This document shows, in pieces, positions 45,141 to 57,300 of a stretch of DNA of 64,000 bases; positions within the stretch are counted from its first letter, which is position 1; each line of letters starts with the position of its first letter. The notes below the pieces were generated by a model. That model was not told where the DNA came from, searched no databases, and worked only from the letters and a program-made list of their open reading frames with translations. The stretch is from assembly GCF_958298935.1 (NCBI RefSeq), contig NC_084940.1, positions 16,115,146-16,179,145 on the forward strand. Direction: 5' to 3'. The position numbers were made by a program, and so were the translations under genes. The DNA is from Phragmites australis (Eukaryota > Streptophyta > Magnoliopsida > Poales > Poaceae).

Positions 45141-48100
45141 TGTCAGCCCCGTCCAATTCACACTCGGCTTAATCGACAGTGCCGACTATTTATAAAGATA
45201 ATAGCTAGCACACTCCCATCATTTAACATGTCGAGTGCTAACACTTATCTAAAAACATCCATCATAGCTACTATTCGATTAAAACGAGAGTAATTCTGGC
45301 AATTCTGATATATGCTCAACATATGAGCTTCCCTGCGCTATTCTGCGTCAATTAAAGGTTGTGGACGTGATCCCCGCCCCTTAATCACTTCACCCCGGCC
45401 ATTTCCCCCTCCATTACCCCTCTCAAATGCGGAAACCGCCGCATTCAACTCCTTTAAGGCCACTGGCCAATCTTTTCGAATCTTGACCGATGCACTTCCC
45501 CTCTCGCGCTTATAAGCCGACCTTTGTCTCCGTGGCAAGGTTCCGCACCAATTCAACCTATTTCCCCCTCCTTTCCCACTTGGTTTCACCCTCAGTGCTG
45601 TCATCTTCTTTGTTGCCAGTGAGAGCTCTGCCACCATCGCAACTCACCATGGCCAAGCTGTTTCTAACCCTTTCCTCCCCTCTGCAGCTTTGCAGGGTCA
45701 TCGGAGAAGCTCCCGGTCGCAACTCGGTGTTGCCCAACCCACGGAGCGTCGCTTGTGCCGTGACCGAGCCCCGTCGTCTGCCTCTCTCCATCACCGGCCT
45801 CCCTCCACCATTCTCCGCCGATGAGAAGTCCACGGTGATGATCCCCTCGCCCTCCTCATCATTTTTGCGCCTTGTCCTGTCGCGATCCATGGCTGGATGC
45901 GTGATTTGGCGCACTTCGGCGATGCGCCGGTGACCCCTTCGCTGTTGGCTAGCCGCTACGCATGTCCGCACCGCAAGTCGAAGCCCCCTTTGCCCCAGCC
46001 ATCCGATCGAGATTCAATGGCCGAGATCGCATACCCCTTCACCATCTCATAATCGGTCCAACATCGACCCGTGGATTGGCCTTCAGGCCATGGTCCATGA
46101 GACCACGAACCTTTTTCACACATTTTTCAATTGGAAAATAATCCTGTTTTGATTTATGATGTCATAAATAAGATTTTCAGTATAAAAAATTGGTTTATTC
46201 TCAGAAAACAAGTAAAATCTGCAGAAAAAACCCCTAGAACTTCAAATGCTCATAACTTTTTGCTCGTAGCTCTGGTTTGGGCGATTTTTGCGCTCAAATG
46301 TTTGTAGCGATGTGTAAAATCTTTTTATAGGGATTTACCTAGAGTTAGTAATATTTGGTGTACTTATCTTTGTAGTTTTCCTTGTGTGCTTTTTCTGGTA
46401 TGTTGTTTAGGAGGTGATCAGTTCGAAAATATGCAAGAACAAGTTTTTGAATATTTTGAGCAACCCTTAGCTAAAGGCAACCCCTGAACATCTTGCTCCT
46501 ATTTTAGGATTCATGTGTAGTTATTTATCCTTCATTGCATGCTTGTCAAAATTAGAATCCCATGTTAGGGTTTACTAGCTTTTGTATGATTATTCCTTAT
46601 CGTCGTTGATGAGTCATGGTTAAGGAAGTGTAGATATGCTAGTGTTGTCATAGTTGGATAAATGTTAATCTTGACTAATGTTTATGCAACAAGAATTAGG
46701 TATGGTAATCTTGTAGCAACATGATATAGGGATCCTAATTGGATAGTTGGTTTGAGGTGGTGCTGCACAGCAGGTTTGTGGTTGTTCCTCTGTGGGATCG
46801 TAAGGACCGGTTCTTGAATATGTAACCAAGATGATCCGCACAACCACGAGGCCTATATGGGTACGGCCTGGCTAACTAATTAGCCACCCCTTCGATTCGT
46901 GGGCACCAATGGACGGTTGAGTGGCACAAGAGGGGCTTCTGCAGTGATGGAATCGTCTGTTAGTGGTTAAACCACAGTGGATGCCTACGGATCGGCGGGA
47001 GCTTTGTAAAGGCCTTGTAGTGAGACCCCAACTCCACACCCCAAAAGTGTGAAATAACGACTCGTGGGGAAAGCTATATAAACTCTATAGAGTATCAAAC
47101 TGGTTGGATCAGCCGTACTCATGGTCAAGAGCGGGCTTGGACTTCTTCTTGATTAGCTGGGATCAGGGTTTTGGTATGGATAGTCAGGTAGCTGGGTTGT
47201 AGAATTACCTGGTGAGTCTTGGTAGTCGGATGGAATTCGATGAGTCATCCCTTTTGTTATAGATGTGTCTTCACACTTAGTAAATAGGATGCCTATTGTT
47301 AAAGTCATAGGTCATAGTTGCTTAGAGCAGTTAACCAATGTCTAACCTTTCCTTGACTTAGCCCCATAGCATGTTTCCCCACATTTACGGAGTACATTTT
47401 GTACTCACACCCGTCTATGAAGTTGCATTCTTCGATGAGGATGGCTTTGACCCAGAGCTCCTGTTCTAGGCTGGTGTGCCACCGGTTGATGCCTATGGAA
47501 GATGGAAGACCCGTTGGCGCGAGCTCTCTTGTTCCACTGTATTTTCTTTTAGACACTTGTCACGTCCCAAATTCTTGATCTCGCAATTAAGCATAATCAT
47601 GTTTTTAAGCATTATATTTAATTTGCGTAATTATAATTCAGAATACTAATGCAATTCGTTTGAAATCATTTGGATGAGAGAAAGAAATCTAGGAGAGAAA
47701 AGGATTGAATTCGCAGCGAAAATGGACTCCTTTCTCTAACACGTGGGCCCCACACCTCACCCACTCCAACCACTCAAGTGGGCAGCCCCCACCTGCCCTC
47801 TCTCTCTCCCACCTGCTCCCACTCTCACTCCCGTGCTCCAACCAGCCACAAGGAGGAGCTCTCCCCCTCCCACTCAAGCTCTCACTCCCTCTCTCTATTT
47901 CTTCCAAAATCCGAGCTCAAGAGAGGGATTGAAGGTATGCATGTGGTACCATTGCATTCTAGAGCTCATAAGCTACTCATCCATCCAATTCATTTTCGTT
48001 TTCTCGAAAGATTTGAGCCGGATTTGATGTCTTTTGGTGTTCTTGGTTGAAGCACAAGGAACACCGGAGTTCTTCTATTTCCCTCCATTTCCTCCATTCC

Positions 48101-48390
48101 TCGGCGGTCACCCAACTCCACAAGCATCTTGAGTAAGTCTCTTAGGCTTCCCATGGCAAGAATTCATGATTTGGTTGATCGATTTCGAGTTTTAGCAAAG
48201 TTCATGAGTTTTTGAGGTTTTGGACAAAAATGAGGATTTAGATGAGATTTGAGTTAGGAATCGAGTTTCTAGGTTGATGAGTGAATTCTAGACTCCATAA
48301 ACCATCTCAAACATGTTCCTCCTTAGTTGGAGAAGATCGCAATTCAATTTGGCAAAAAATTTCCCAAAATTAGAGAAGTTCTGGGCATTG

Positions 48391-48443
48391 CGGAGTATCC
48401 GCATAAAAGTGCGGAGGTTCCGCATCAAAGTGCGGAGGGTCCG
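48391..48443. repeat. Three CGGA-N3-TCCG dyads in a 21-bp tandem array
   Basis: Dyads start at 48391, 48412 and 48433. The unit is the dyad plus CATAAAAGTG or a variant. More diverged copies follow at 48616, 48637 and 48656. Confidence 0.85.
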
Positions 48444-50360
48444 CACTTTCTAGGAAAATGGCAATTTGAATTGTATTCAAGATTTTCTTAGGGTTAAGCT
48501 ACAAAGTTAGTCTAGAACCCTTGGTATGGTATATACGCAGGAGTATGTAGCATAGATTCAAGTTTGGGGTTAAATCGATCAACGAATCGTCGAAAACATA
48601 TTTTCAACCCAGGTCCAGAGTGTCCGAACAAAAGTCCGGAGGGTCCACATATGTCCGGAGTATCCAGAGAATTCTCCAGATAGTTCGGAGTTTGCCTGAA
48701 TTACGTAATGTCTAGATGTTCCGTATAATTTTGCGGATAGTCCGCATATTCCAGAGAATTCTTCGGAGGTTCCGCACTTTTGGCAAATTTTCAAATCGGT
48801 TTGAGTCCTAATTTTTTTCTAGCTCGCATATTTGCACTTTTAACATGTTTTGCGCATCTTATGGCATGCATTGATGCATTTCATCCATACTCATGGCATT
48901 GCACGCGTTATTCTTTTTAGAGAACGCCGAATTGATGATCCCAGCGAGGGAGGGTGATCCGGAGGTACCCCACCTTTGTGAGCCAGTGCATCAAGGCAAG
49001 CATCTAACATATTGCACCCTGTTAGTTGAATTGAATAAAGTCTAAATATTGATAAATTATGCTTATGTATAGGTTTGCATGTATAGGAAGTCGATGTCGG
49101 GCTTTTATGGGTAGAACCTATGTTGATTGCATTGTCTCTACCTTGAATTATTGTTGATCTATATCCTTGTAGCCTGGGTTTATTCATGATAAGGTCTAAC
49201 TTAAAAGTGATGCGAGATGCTTAGCAATGCATAAGTCCTCGGTAGAAGTTGAGCGGTGAAACGTCTCATCGTTCGCAAGCTATAGGTTAAATTACTTTCA
49301 CAATGGTTACCATGTTGGGTTGTTTGTGTTGGTTGGTCGAGCGATGAGTATGAGGAGAGGTGTGAGCGGTGCTAGGAGGTGTTTGTCCTGCCCGGATGTA
49401 GAGTTCCCCTGGGTAGGTCGGTAGAGTAAACCGGACACCATAGACCGCTTTGCACCGGTTAAGCACCGATCGTCAGTGTAGTCAGCTTTAGCACTTTTCT
49501 TACTCACCACATACCGATCTAATGGTATGACGAGCTGAATACCTTCGCAGTTGTGGCTTTATGAGGTCTGAACATTGACAGTGTGAGCGGGCGGGCTTGT
49601 AAGTGGTACTAGTTTGCTCCGGGAGTAGTTCTAGCACCGTCGCGCCGAGCGATGCATGCCGCACACGGTTGGGGCTGGTTGGGGAAGGTTGACACGGCTA
49701 CCCCCTTATGTGCACTTTAGCGGGTGGCACAAGCCGTATTGTCCCCGAGTCGTATGGGTCCAGGAGTATCCCCTGCATGGTGTATAAATAGTTCGAACTG
49801 CCGCACTCTCGGTCATGAGCATGCTATTGCTTATCTGCATCAGTCATAGAGTTTCGAGTATGGTTTGTGGTTCGATATGTGGGAGGTGGTCGAGATGGCA
49901 CTTGTTATACATTGATACTATTGCGGTTACAGTTTCATATGATCAGTTGGTAGTTGCAGGGTAATTTCATACATGTTGGTTAAGTTAGTTGCTCACACAT
50001 ATGTCTAGGTTGCTTACCGCTTTAATTAACTTAAACGCATGTTTATATTTGTGCTAACAGCTCAATGCATAATCCTTGGAGTCGGGATATTATATACCCA
50101 TATTGTGTAAGTCTTGCGAGTGAGTACCTTCGTACTCAGGTTGCTACCCGTAAGTTGATGCAGGTATTCCGGCTGCTAAGGAAGGGGTGGTGTTCGGCTA
50201 CTTTGTGTCTGCCGATCAGGGTGGCGGGCAGGGGTAGTGCATCCTACTTCGAAGCTCGAGCTTTTGGAGTGGAGCCTAAGGGCATGTGGCTCCACTCTCT
50301 TTTGTTGTCTAGTTTAACTTTCCGTTGCGTACTTATCTTGTGGTTAGGAGTTGAGGGGTT

Positions 50361-51416
50361 ACAACACGGACACACACAAACATACCACACGCCCACACAC
50401 ACACACACCTCACCACTGCTAGATTACATTCGCGCCTTTTACAAACTAGAAAAACGACCTAATGTTATAAAACTCATGATCAGGTAGATGGGCAGTCAAG
50501 AAGGAGATCCCTCGAGCCCCTGCCAAAGACCATAATTGACGCTCTTCCCCTGCTAGAACTAAAGCCTGAGACATGCTAGGGGATATTCCATCAAACACAC
50601 AACGATTCCTATGGTTCCATAGTACCCAAGCTCCAAGAATAATGAGAGAGTTGAGTCCCTATCTCACCAAACCACTGGTTGCTTCATTAGCTTTCTCCCA
50701 CCATGTGTCAAATGAGGAATCTGTAGGCTATGGGGAAAATGCATGAAGCCCGACCTGTCTCAACAAACTGAACCAAAACTGTCTAGCAAAGACACAAGAG
50801 GTCAACATGTGATCAATAGTTTCTTCCTCCTGATCGCACAAGGGACATTGTTCAGGGTGTGGCAGTCCCCGTTTCGCAAGACGATCCGCTGTCCAACACC
50901 AATTGTGGGCGACCAACCATGCAAAAAATTGACATTTAGCGGGCGCCCAAGTTTTCCAAATCCTCTCCCATGGTCTGAACTGAATAGCACCCAAGAACAA
51001 GCTCTCGTAGGCCGATTTAGGCGAGTACTGTCCGGTCGACGAGAATTGCCAAACATGAGTGTCTTTGACTTCTGGTTGTAATGTGAAATCTGCTAGGAGA
51101 TCCCAAAGCTGCAAATAATCAATAATTGCCCCCACTGACAGAGCGCCCTGTATATCCAAAACCCAGGTGCGATTTGTGAGGCCCTCCTGGACAGTACGTC
51201 GCTGCACTTTGTATCTTGGTATTATGGCAAATAAGCGAGGTGCCAAATCAGCAATGCACTGACCATGAATCCATCGATCAGTCCAAAACAGAGTACGTGA
51301 GCCATCTCCTACTTCAGTTTTGAGAGCAATAGAGAAGAAGGCTTGGGTTCTTGTCCCATCTTTCTTCTTAATTTAATGAAGCGCAACTCTCCTGCGTTTT
51401 CGATAAAAAAAAAAAA
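50361..51416. mobile_element. 5'-truncated LINE with twin-priming inversion
   Basis: The 14-bp target duplication GGAGTTGAGGGGTT lies at 50347-50360 and 51417-51430. The right end on + is a LINE 3' tail (GCGCAACTCTCCTGCGTTTT, then CGAT and a 12-base A tract). About 50361-51350 is inverted and codes on the - strand for the C-terminal zf-RVT domain of a plant LINE: VGDGSRTLFWTDRWIHG, CQFFAWLVAHN, then the zinc-binding CPLCDQEEETIDHML. It is the expected product of twin priming. Confidence 0.88.
50728..51350 (-). pseudogene. LINE reverse transcriptase C-terminus (zf-RVT domain), inverted fragment
   Basis: About 205 residues are open from the inversion junction near 51350 to the stop at 50728. 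The Cys-x2-Cys...His...Cys pattern of zf-RVT is intact. There is no start codon of its own; the 172-residue ORF from 51246 is only part of it. It is a relic of a Cin4-like LINE ORF2. Confidence 0.8.
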
Positions 51417-51823
51417 GGAGTTGAGGGGTTTTTGTCTCCTCTTAGCTCGCTTTTGTTGTAAATTATTGAAATCAGTTGCATGCTTAATACTTGTAATATA
51501 AATATTTATTACTCGCTCTTTATTAAGCTATGTTGTGATGTGCATGTTGGAAGGCGTGTGTTCCGATCCTTGGGTACAAAACACGTGCCGGGACTACCGG
51601 AACAGGATTTTGGTTAATTGTCATGGTTGGATTATAAATAATGATCCTCCTGATGATTAATAAGAATACTATTTGGACGGTTCCTCACAACACTTGGGTC
51701 CTTTTGTAATAAGTTACTAATGTTACTGTAATAATGAAACTGTGATGATACACTGATGATGTAGCACATGTATGAAACTTGATCCTGGCATACATGTGTT
51801 GTGCCTAGGTTTGTTCCATTAAA

Positions 51824-52191
51824 ACTGGGTGTGACAATCCTCATCTACTCAGTTCTTTCTCGACTGCATCTCTCTCCCATACAAGCATCACAATCACATT
51901 CATTACCCTTCGCATAAGAAAAACAAGTATTCGTGCGAACGGTGCTTGTGCAACTCGCCGCACAAGCGATGTTTCATATGTTGCTGCCAACGTATTCACG
52001 TACCGTACTGGGTATTACAATCCTCATCTGCTTGTTTCTTTCTTGACTGCATCTCTCTGCCATACAAGCACCACAATCACATTTATCACCCTTCGCATGA
52101 GAAAAAATAAGTATTCGTGCAAATGGTGCTTGTGCAACTCGCCGCACAAGCGACATTTCATACGTTGCTGCCAACGTATTCACGTCCTGTA
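51824..52191. repeat. About 183-bp tandem duplication
   Basis: Copy 1 runs 51824-52006 and copy 2 52007-52191. Both start ACTGGGT, hold ACAATCCTCATCT, GCACAAGCGA and TGCTGCCAACGTATTCACGT. A third, more diverged partial copy is seen around 52275-52320. The first copy starts inside the terminal 13 bp of the neighbouring LTR. Confidence 0.85.
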
Positions 52192-52205
52192 CCATCACCT
52201 CACGG

Positions 52206-53181
52206 GACACCCAATGTAATCACCACATGGTTAAACGACCATATCTACCATCGTATGGTGGATGCTCATATATTATTGTTAATGTATTTACTTCTCGTAC
52301 CATCGCTTTACGGGGCACATCGGGCCCCTATCTCGCACCAGTTGAGCCCTCGATACTTGTCACTATCGGGATGCGTTAATGCAGCATAACAAGAAATGAC
52401 ACAATGCACAAACAAACAATCCAAGTGCACCAAGCACGCATACGTTACTCTTAGGGGCATATTATAGCAAGTTCATACGTATTAACCCGAGGAGGCATAA
52501 AAGAAACTTTAATGGGTTGCTTAGTGGATTTGACACTTTACTAACCCACATCCCAAGCATGTTTAGGCTACTTCTTTCAACCAAGCTCTGATGCCACACT
52601 GTAAAGAACCATCCAGATAGTATTTTAATTAATCACTAAGTCGATCATTTGCATAATCACAACTACAATGATTAACCATAATACTACCCCGATAGTCCCG
52701 ACACGTGTTTTCTGCCCAAGATCGGAACACATGCCTCTCCAACATATAGCATAACAATGCAGTTTAAGAAAGAGCAAGTAATTAAAGTTATATCAAAAGT
52801 TCTTAAGCATTTACGAAATTATTACAATTTACAACAAAAGAGAGCTAGGAGGAGATAAAAACCAACTTAAGCTAGGAGGAGATAAAAACCGACTTAACTC
52901 CTAACCAACAAAAGAAACTACGCAACAGAAAATTAAAGACTATACAACAAAAGAATGATGGAGTCATATGCCCTTAGAATCCATCACAAAAGCACGACTT
53001 CCAAGTATTTGCCTACTCATGGCTGCCACCACCCTCGGCGAGCGTGAAGTAGTCAAAGATCAACTCCTTCTCACCGGTAGCATATGAAATAGCAGTGTGA
53101 GTATGAAGGTACTCGCAAGACTTAATCCATAATGGGCACTTATAAATAGCCCGACTCTAAGGATTATGCATTGGGATGTTA
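52206..53181 (-). mobile_element. Ty3-like LTR end with primer site, truncated
   Basis: On the - strand 53181-52600 matches the 3' part of the 47558-51689 LTR (GCATAATCCTTAGAGTCGGG, CACGTGTCGGGACTATCGG). The LTR ends TTCTTTACA at about 52602 and is followed by a primer site (TGGCATCAGAGC, 52585-52596) and some 380 bases of internal leader. No gag is present. The LTR start is missing. Confidence 0.65.
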
Positions 53182-53199
53182 GCAAGAATACAATCGTCA

Positions 53200-55534
53200 T
53201 CTTGAGCCATCCATCATCTCTGGCTTACGAGCTCTTCAATGGACTGTGTTCATGCCCACCAATCAACAAGTCCACAGACCCGGTCCACCAATCCGAGCCA
53301 TTAGATCCGAATCCAATGGTCTAGATTGGATCTAACGTATTCGATCCTTTGCCTAGTCAACACATGTGCCATGTCATCCTATCACCTCAATGCCACAACA
53401 GCAATCCCACTAATGTGTCAATCCTTATCGTCTGCCACATCATTGAATTTAGCCCAGTCAACACCCAGTCAGTAATTCAATCTTTTCCAGTACAAAAATA
53501 ATTTCAGAAAGTAGCCTTTTCTCTAGAAAAAACCCTTGGATCTTTAAATACCCATATTTTCTTCATTTTAGCTTTGATTTAAGTGATTCTTGTGCTCAAA
53601 TTTTTCTAAAAATATGATCTATCCAACCATGTCTGTTTTAGGTATCAATTCTCATAGCTCTACAATAGTTATCTTTTATTAACATCTAGATCCCTACAAC
53701 ATGAAGATATTATTTTGATTAGTAAATTTATGGTTGTCACAATGACATATAAGTCCTGGCCAGATCTACATGTCACTGTACCACAAACATAAATTTATGA
53801 TATTAAAATAATATACTAATTTGTAGGTTACACATGTTAATGCTTCAGTTAGTCTTTTCTGTCATTTCATGTGAAACCCTAGATCATATCGCTTTATCTT
53901 TCCTCATAAGAAGTCCAGTCAATTTCGTTCTTCTTGCCTAGCTCAGCCAAAATCCCAGTCAATCGTTCTCTTCCTTTTATGTTTGCAGTTTGGAGTTTAT
54001 CAAGTGTTTATTCGATGTTGCTTTTGTTTATCGGTAGAATTCGCATTTAGTCGATAACGTTTCGGAATCGTTCAAGAGACTTCAAAATCATGATTTCGAC
54101 AACACTGAGCAGCACATTGGGTAAAAGACAAGTCTATTTCTTGATCATATTGCTCCTATGTTTTAAATTGTTTGTTTAATAAAATTGCATATAGTGTCAA
54201 TTTGGTGGGTAGTCACCTATGGTAGGGTTTACCTAGATATTCCCTTATCATTCCTTGAAACCTAAGTGGTTTATGGTTAGGTGTCTTTCATGGGTAGAGT
54301 TGCTTAGCCTTATTGTCGGGATGTTAGAAAGTGTCTTATACTTGACTAATAAACATATGCAGTGATGATGATGTTTTAATGGTATAAAAATATGAAACCC
54401 TAGGCCTTGAGTAAAGAGGTATTTGTGGTGATGATCATGGCTATGTTGATGAGTTAGTGTTTGCTCAAGTGACATAAGTAAGGATCGATTCATGGAGCAA
54501 CAACTCAAGAAGTATCATACCAACTATAAACCCTTATGGGAGGGTCTGGCTTATTAATTAGTGGATTCCAAATTGTATGTGCCAAACAGTGGGAGTGGAC
54601 GTGTGGGGACGGCTTTGAGCTAGAACTATTTGGTTAGTGGTAGTGGACATTTGGGGAAGGGATTGAGGATCCCTAGAACTATCTGGCGCAAGAGGGGGCT
54701 TCTAGGTAGGAAAGATGTGTCTGTTCTGTAAAACCTGGTGGTGAAACCTCAGAGGGCATGCATATTTTGGAGGAAACTTTGTAACAGTTTTGCAGTAATC
54801 TTCTGGCTGCACACCTTAGGTAGTATGAAATGTGTCTGATCAGCATTGGGAGAATGGAGACTTTAGTCACCTTCTTGCGGGTGATAAAATCACATCTCGT
54901 GGGTAAAGTTGGACGATTTCTACAGAGTGTAAAATCTGATATATCAGTCGTGCTTATGATCATAAGAGACTTGGATCCTCACATGATTAGTTGGTTATGG
55001 ATCTGGTTGTGGTTATGGTATGGTGATACCATTGGTATGAGATGGTTATAGTTTGCAAGGTGGTTAACCTTATGTGTTACTTGACAATTGAGTTAATTGA
55101 GTTACACTCACTTAATAATTGCTCAAAGTTTTAAGTTACATTGTTTTCTTTACTCGCATTTATGCAAATAAACCCTTGAGCCAGCCTGTCATTGTTATAA
55201 GCCTGCATATCATTGTTCTTCTGTACACTTGCTGAGTATGGCATGTGCTCACCCTTACTATTTTTTCTATGCCATGTGACATGCGTGGTGCTGCTTAGTG
55301 AGTGAAGGTGTTGAAGATTACCAAGACAAGGTTGTGATGTCATAGATGCGTGTTTCTCAGTCAGTTGTTGGGCACCAATATTTCTGTTCCACTGCAGATA
55401 TCTATATCGAAGATAATATATGTTATTCGATGTATGAGTTAAATGTTTATTCTATAAAAGTATTGATTTTGCTACTTCACTTGTAACGTCCTTATGCGTA
55501 TTAACATCCTTTGTCCATTAAAACCAGGTGTGAA
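53200..55534 (+). mobile_element. Ty3-like LTR fragment
   Basis: The sequence parallels the 8481-12986 and 45141-51836 LTRs, for example AAAAAACCCTTGGATCTT (53527), GATCGATTCATGGAG (54483) and AGACTTGGATCCTCACATGA (54967). It ends AAACCAGGTGTGAAA, a mutated GGGTGTGACA. The left end is not determined. Confidence 0.55.
53707..53814. repeat. Small foldback repeat
   Basis: The arms ATATTATTTT...AAATTTATGGTTGTCAC and its near complement (GTACCACAAACATAAATTT...AAAATAATAT) surround a 30-base loop. It may be a short MITE. No target duplication was seen. Confidence 0.5.
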
Positions 55535-57300
55535 AGGAGGGAGGATAGGGAAGAGTTGACCAGGGTCAGCCTTCTAGCCAAAGCCAAAAGGGAAGAAGTT
55601 GCTGTGATTTTCGTTCAATTTTGTTCATCAATGGGGTGTGATTAATAATTGTAGGCTTGGTGGAACCAAGAGGTAAGCTAAGGTAGGTGAAGGGGAGGGA
55701 GACAACTTTACAACCAAACATCTCAGCAAGGATGAGGATCTTGTCTTCCAGGACATTGATTTGGGACCATATAAGACTTGTGATAGTTAACCTTGAGACT
55801 AGTGGAGGCAGAGAAAGACTGGAGGATGACTTTCAGACAGAACAACTATCTTTTAGACATTTCATGAACATAACTATGTCATCTGCATACTGGATGATGG
55901 GAAAATCAGGCCCCAAAAGCTATTTGATCGAGTGAGTGAAGATTCCCCTCTAAGTAGACATGTTAATGATATGTTGGAGCAAGTCAACTGCTACCACAAA
56001 GAGCAAAGGAGCCGTTACTCCAGGTAAACTACCTACAAAGGGGATTTCCATGAGCCCAAGCTTCCCAATGATATCATCAAAGGTATACATGTCGTTTACA
56101 TTAGCCCCTGGTTTGTTTGTCATCGGCCAATCTATACAAATTAAAATCCCCAATAAACATGGAATTTTCGTCTAAAAGGATGTCAAGATTATACAACCAC
56201 TGAACATAGAAATCTCTCTCTAGACCCTAGCAAGGGCCATAAATCACAAAAAAGAGACCATTCTTCTGCATTGCGAAGAGGCAAAAAACCATTGTGATAG
56301 CAAACCTACAGGAGAAAGAAACATGGCCCGCAAAAATGGATCCATTCCAGCCAACCAGAATGCCACCCGAGGCACCCACCGAAGGGACAAAGGCAAACTT
56401 GTTAAAATCTTCTAGGAGCAAACATGCGAAGGAAAGAATTGTCAATGCACTCTTTTTTTTAGTTTCTTGGATATAGAAAGCAATGCATGCACTTTCCTCA
56501 ATCTTGCATCTAAAGCTGCTCCATTTGTCCTCGTCGTTTAAACCCCTGATGTTCCAGTTGAGGATATTCCACGTTCTATTGTGACGATTCATTGCTAGAT
56601 GGAGGAAACAAAAGATGAAAAACTCTCGAGTCTAAGACATAGGAGCAAAAAGCTAGCCCCAAGCTATTGTCAGACAAAGAACAGTAACTCCGATTGATCC
56701 GAGAGCAACCCAAATGACCTTTAAGAAAGGAACTTGGGTGCCTGCTAAAGGAAAATAGAGCCCATTGAGACGCACTAAGGCCGTTGGGGAAGCGAGGAAT
56801 AGTAATGGGAAATGACCAAGAAGAACTAAAAGCGAGAATATACTTCCAAAAAGATAGCCAATAGACAACCAACAGATACTTCCGAATAGAACGCATACAA
56901 TATATCAGTAAGTATATTAGTGAGATCATTTCAACATCTAACCAAAGTTGTTCCCCAGACACAGCAACAAGTGAAACCAAATTACATCCGGAAGGAGCCT
57001 AAGGCTCCCTAAAATAAACAGTCCCTTCACTCCAGAAGTTCAAATTAGATACTATCATTGTACACCACTGCAGAAAGGGAGAGGCTTCTCTGCACTTGCA
57101 TCAGCTCCAGCAGGAGCTCCCTTGTTACCATCTGCTCCGGTATGCTGCATCTCTCCACCGCCACTGACTGTAAATGGCTCATAGGAATTTCAGGGTAAGA
57201 GATAAGCTTCAAGATCAGAGATTCGGGAATTTGACAGGCTCCGAGAAAGAAATAAGGGGGGCAAGCTATACTCCATTGACGGGAGCCATTTATAGGTTGA
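55535..57300 (-). pseudogene. LINE remnant: endonuclease joined to the second half of RT
   Basis: The - strand reads an ORF2 start (NILNWNIRGLND at 56560, the APE endonuclease opening), SGGILVGWN, and GDFN (about 56140). At about 56035 the endonuclease block (DIIGKLGLMEIPF) runs straight into an RT block (PLLFVVAVDLLQHI) and then the YADD box (55878-55889). The first half of RT is deleted. Positions 56600-57300 are probably the LINE's 5' region. The left end abuts the LTR end at 55534. Confidence 0.75.

Larger units (their letters stand above)
47558..51689 (+). mobile_element. Solo LTR of another Ty3-like family, about 3.1 kb plus a LINE
   Basis: It starts TGTCACGTCCC, ends GGTTCCTCACA, and is flanked by the target duplication ACACT (47553-47557 and 51690-51694). 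There is no internal region. The 3' part matches the reverse complement of 52602-53181, where the LTR is followed by a primer site, which confirms the LTR end. It carries a run of three CGGA-N3-TCCG dyads at 48391-48443. Confidence 0.82.
45141..51836 (+). mobile_element. Ty3-like LTR, about 2.6 kb without its nested insertion
   Basis: The likely ends are TGTCAGCCCC and GGGTGTGACA. The stretches 46390-47480 and 51740-51836 parallel the LTR at 8481-12986 (for example GAAACTTGATCCT, CATACATGTG and the terminal GGGTGTGACA). It is interrupted at 47558-51689. No matching target duplication was found, so the outer limits, above all the left one, are uncertain. ORFs inside (45490-45971) are LTR sequence, not genes. 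Confidence 0.5.

Noticed and set aside
45490..45971. ORFs of 137 and 147 residues on opposite strands
   Set aside because: They overlap each other within a Ty3-like LTR and have no recognisable domain.
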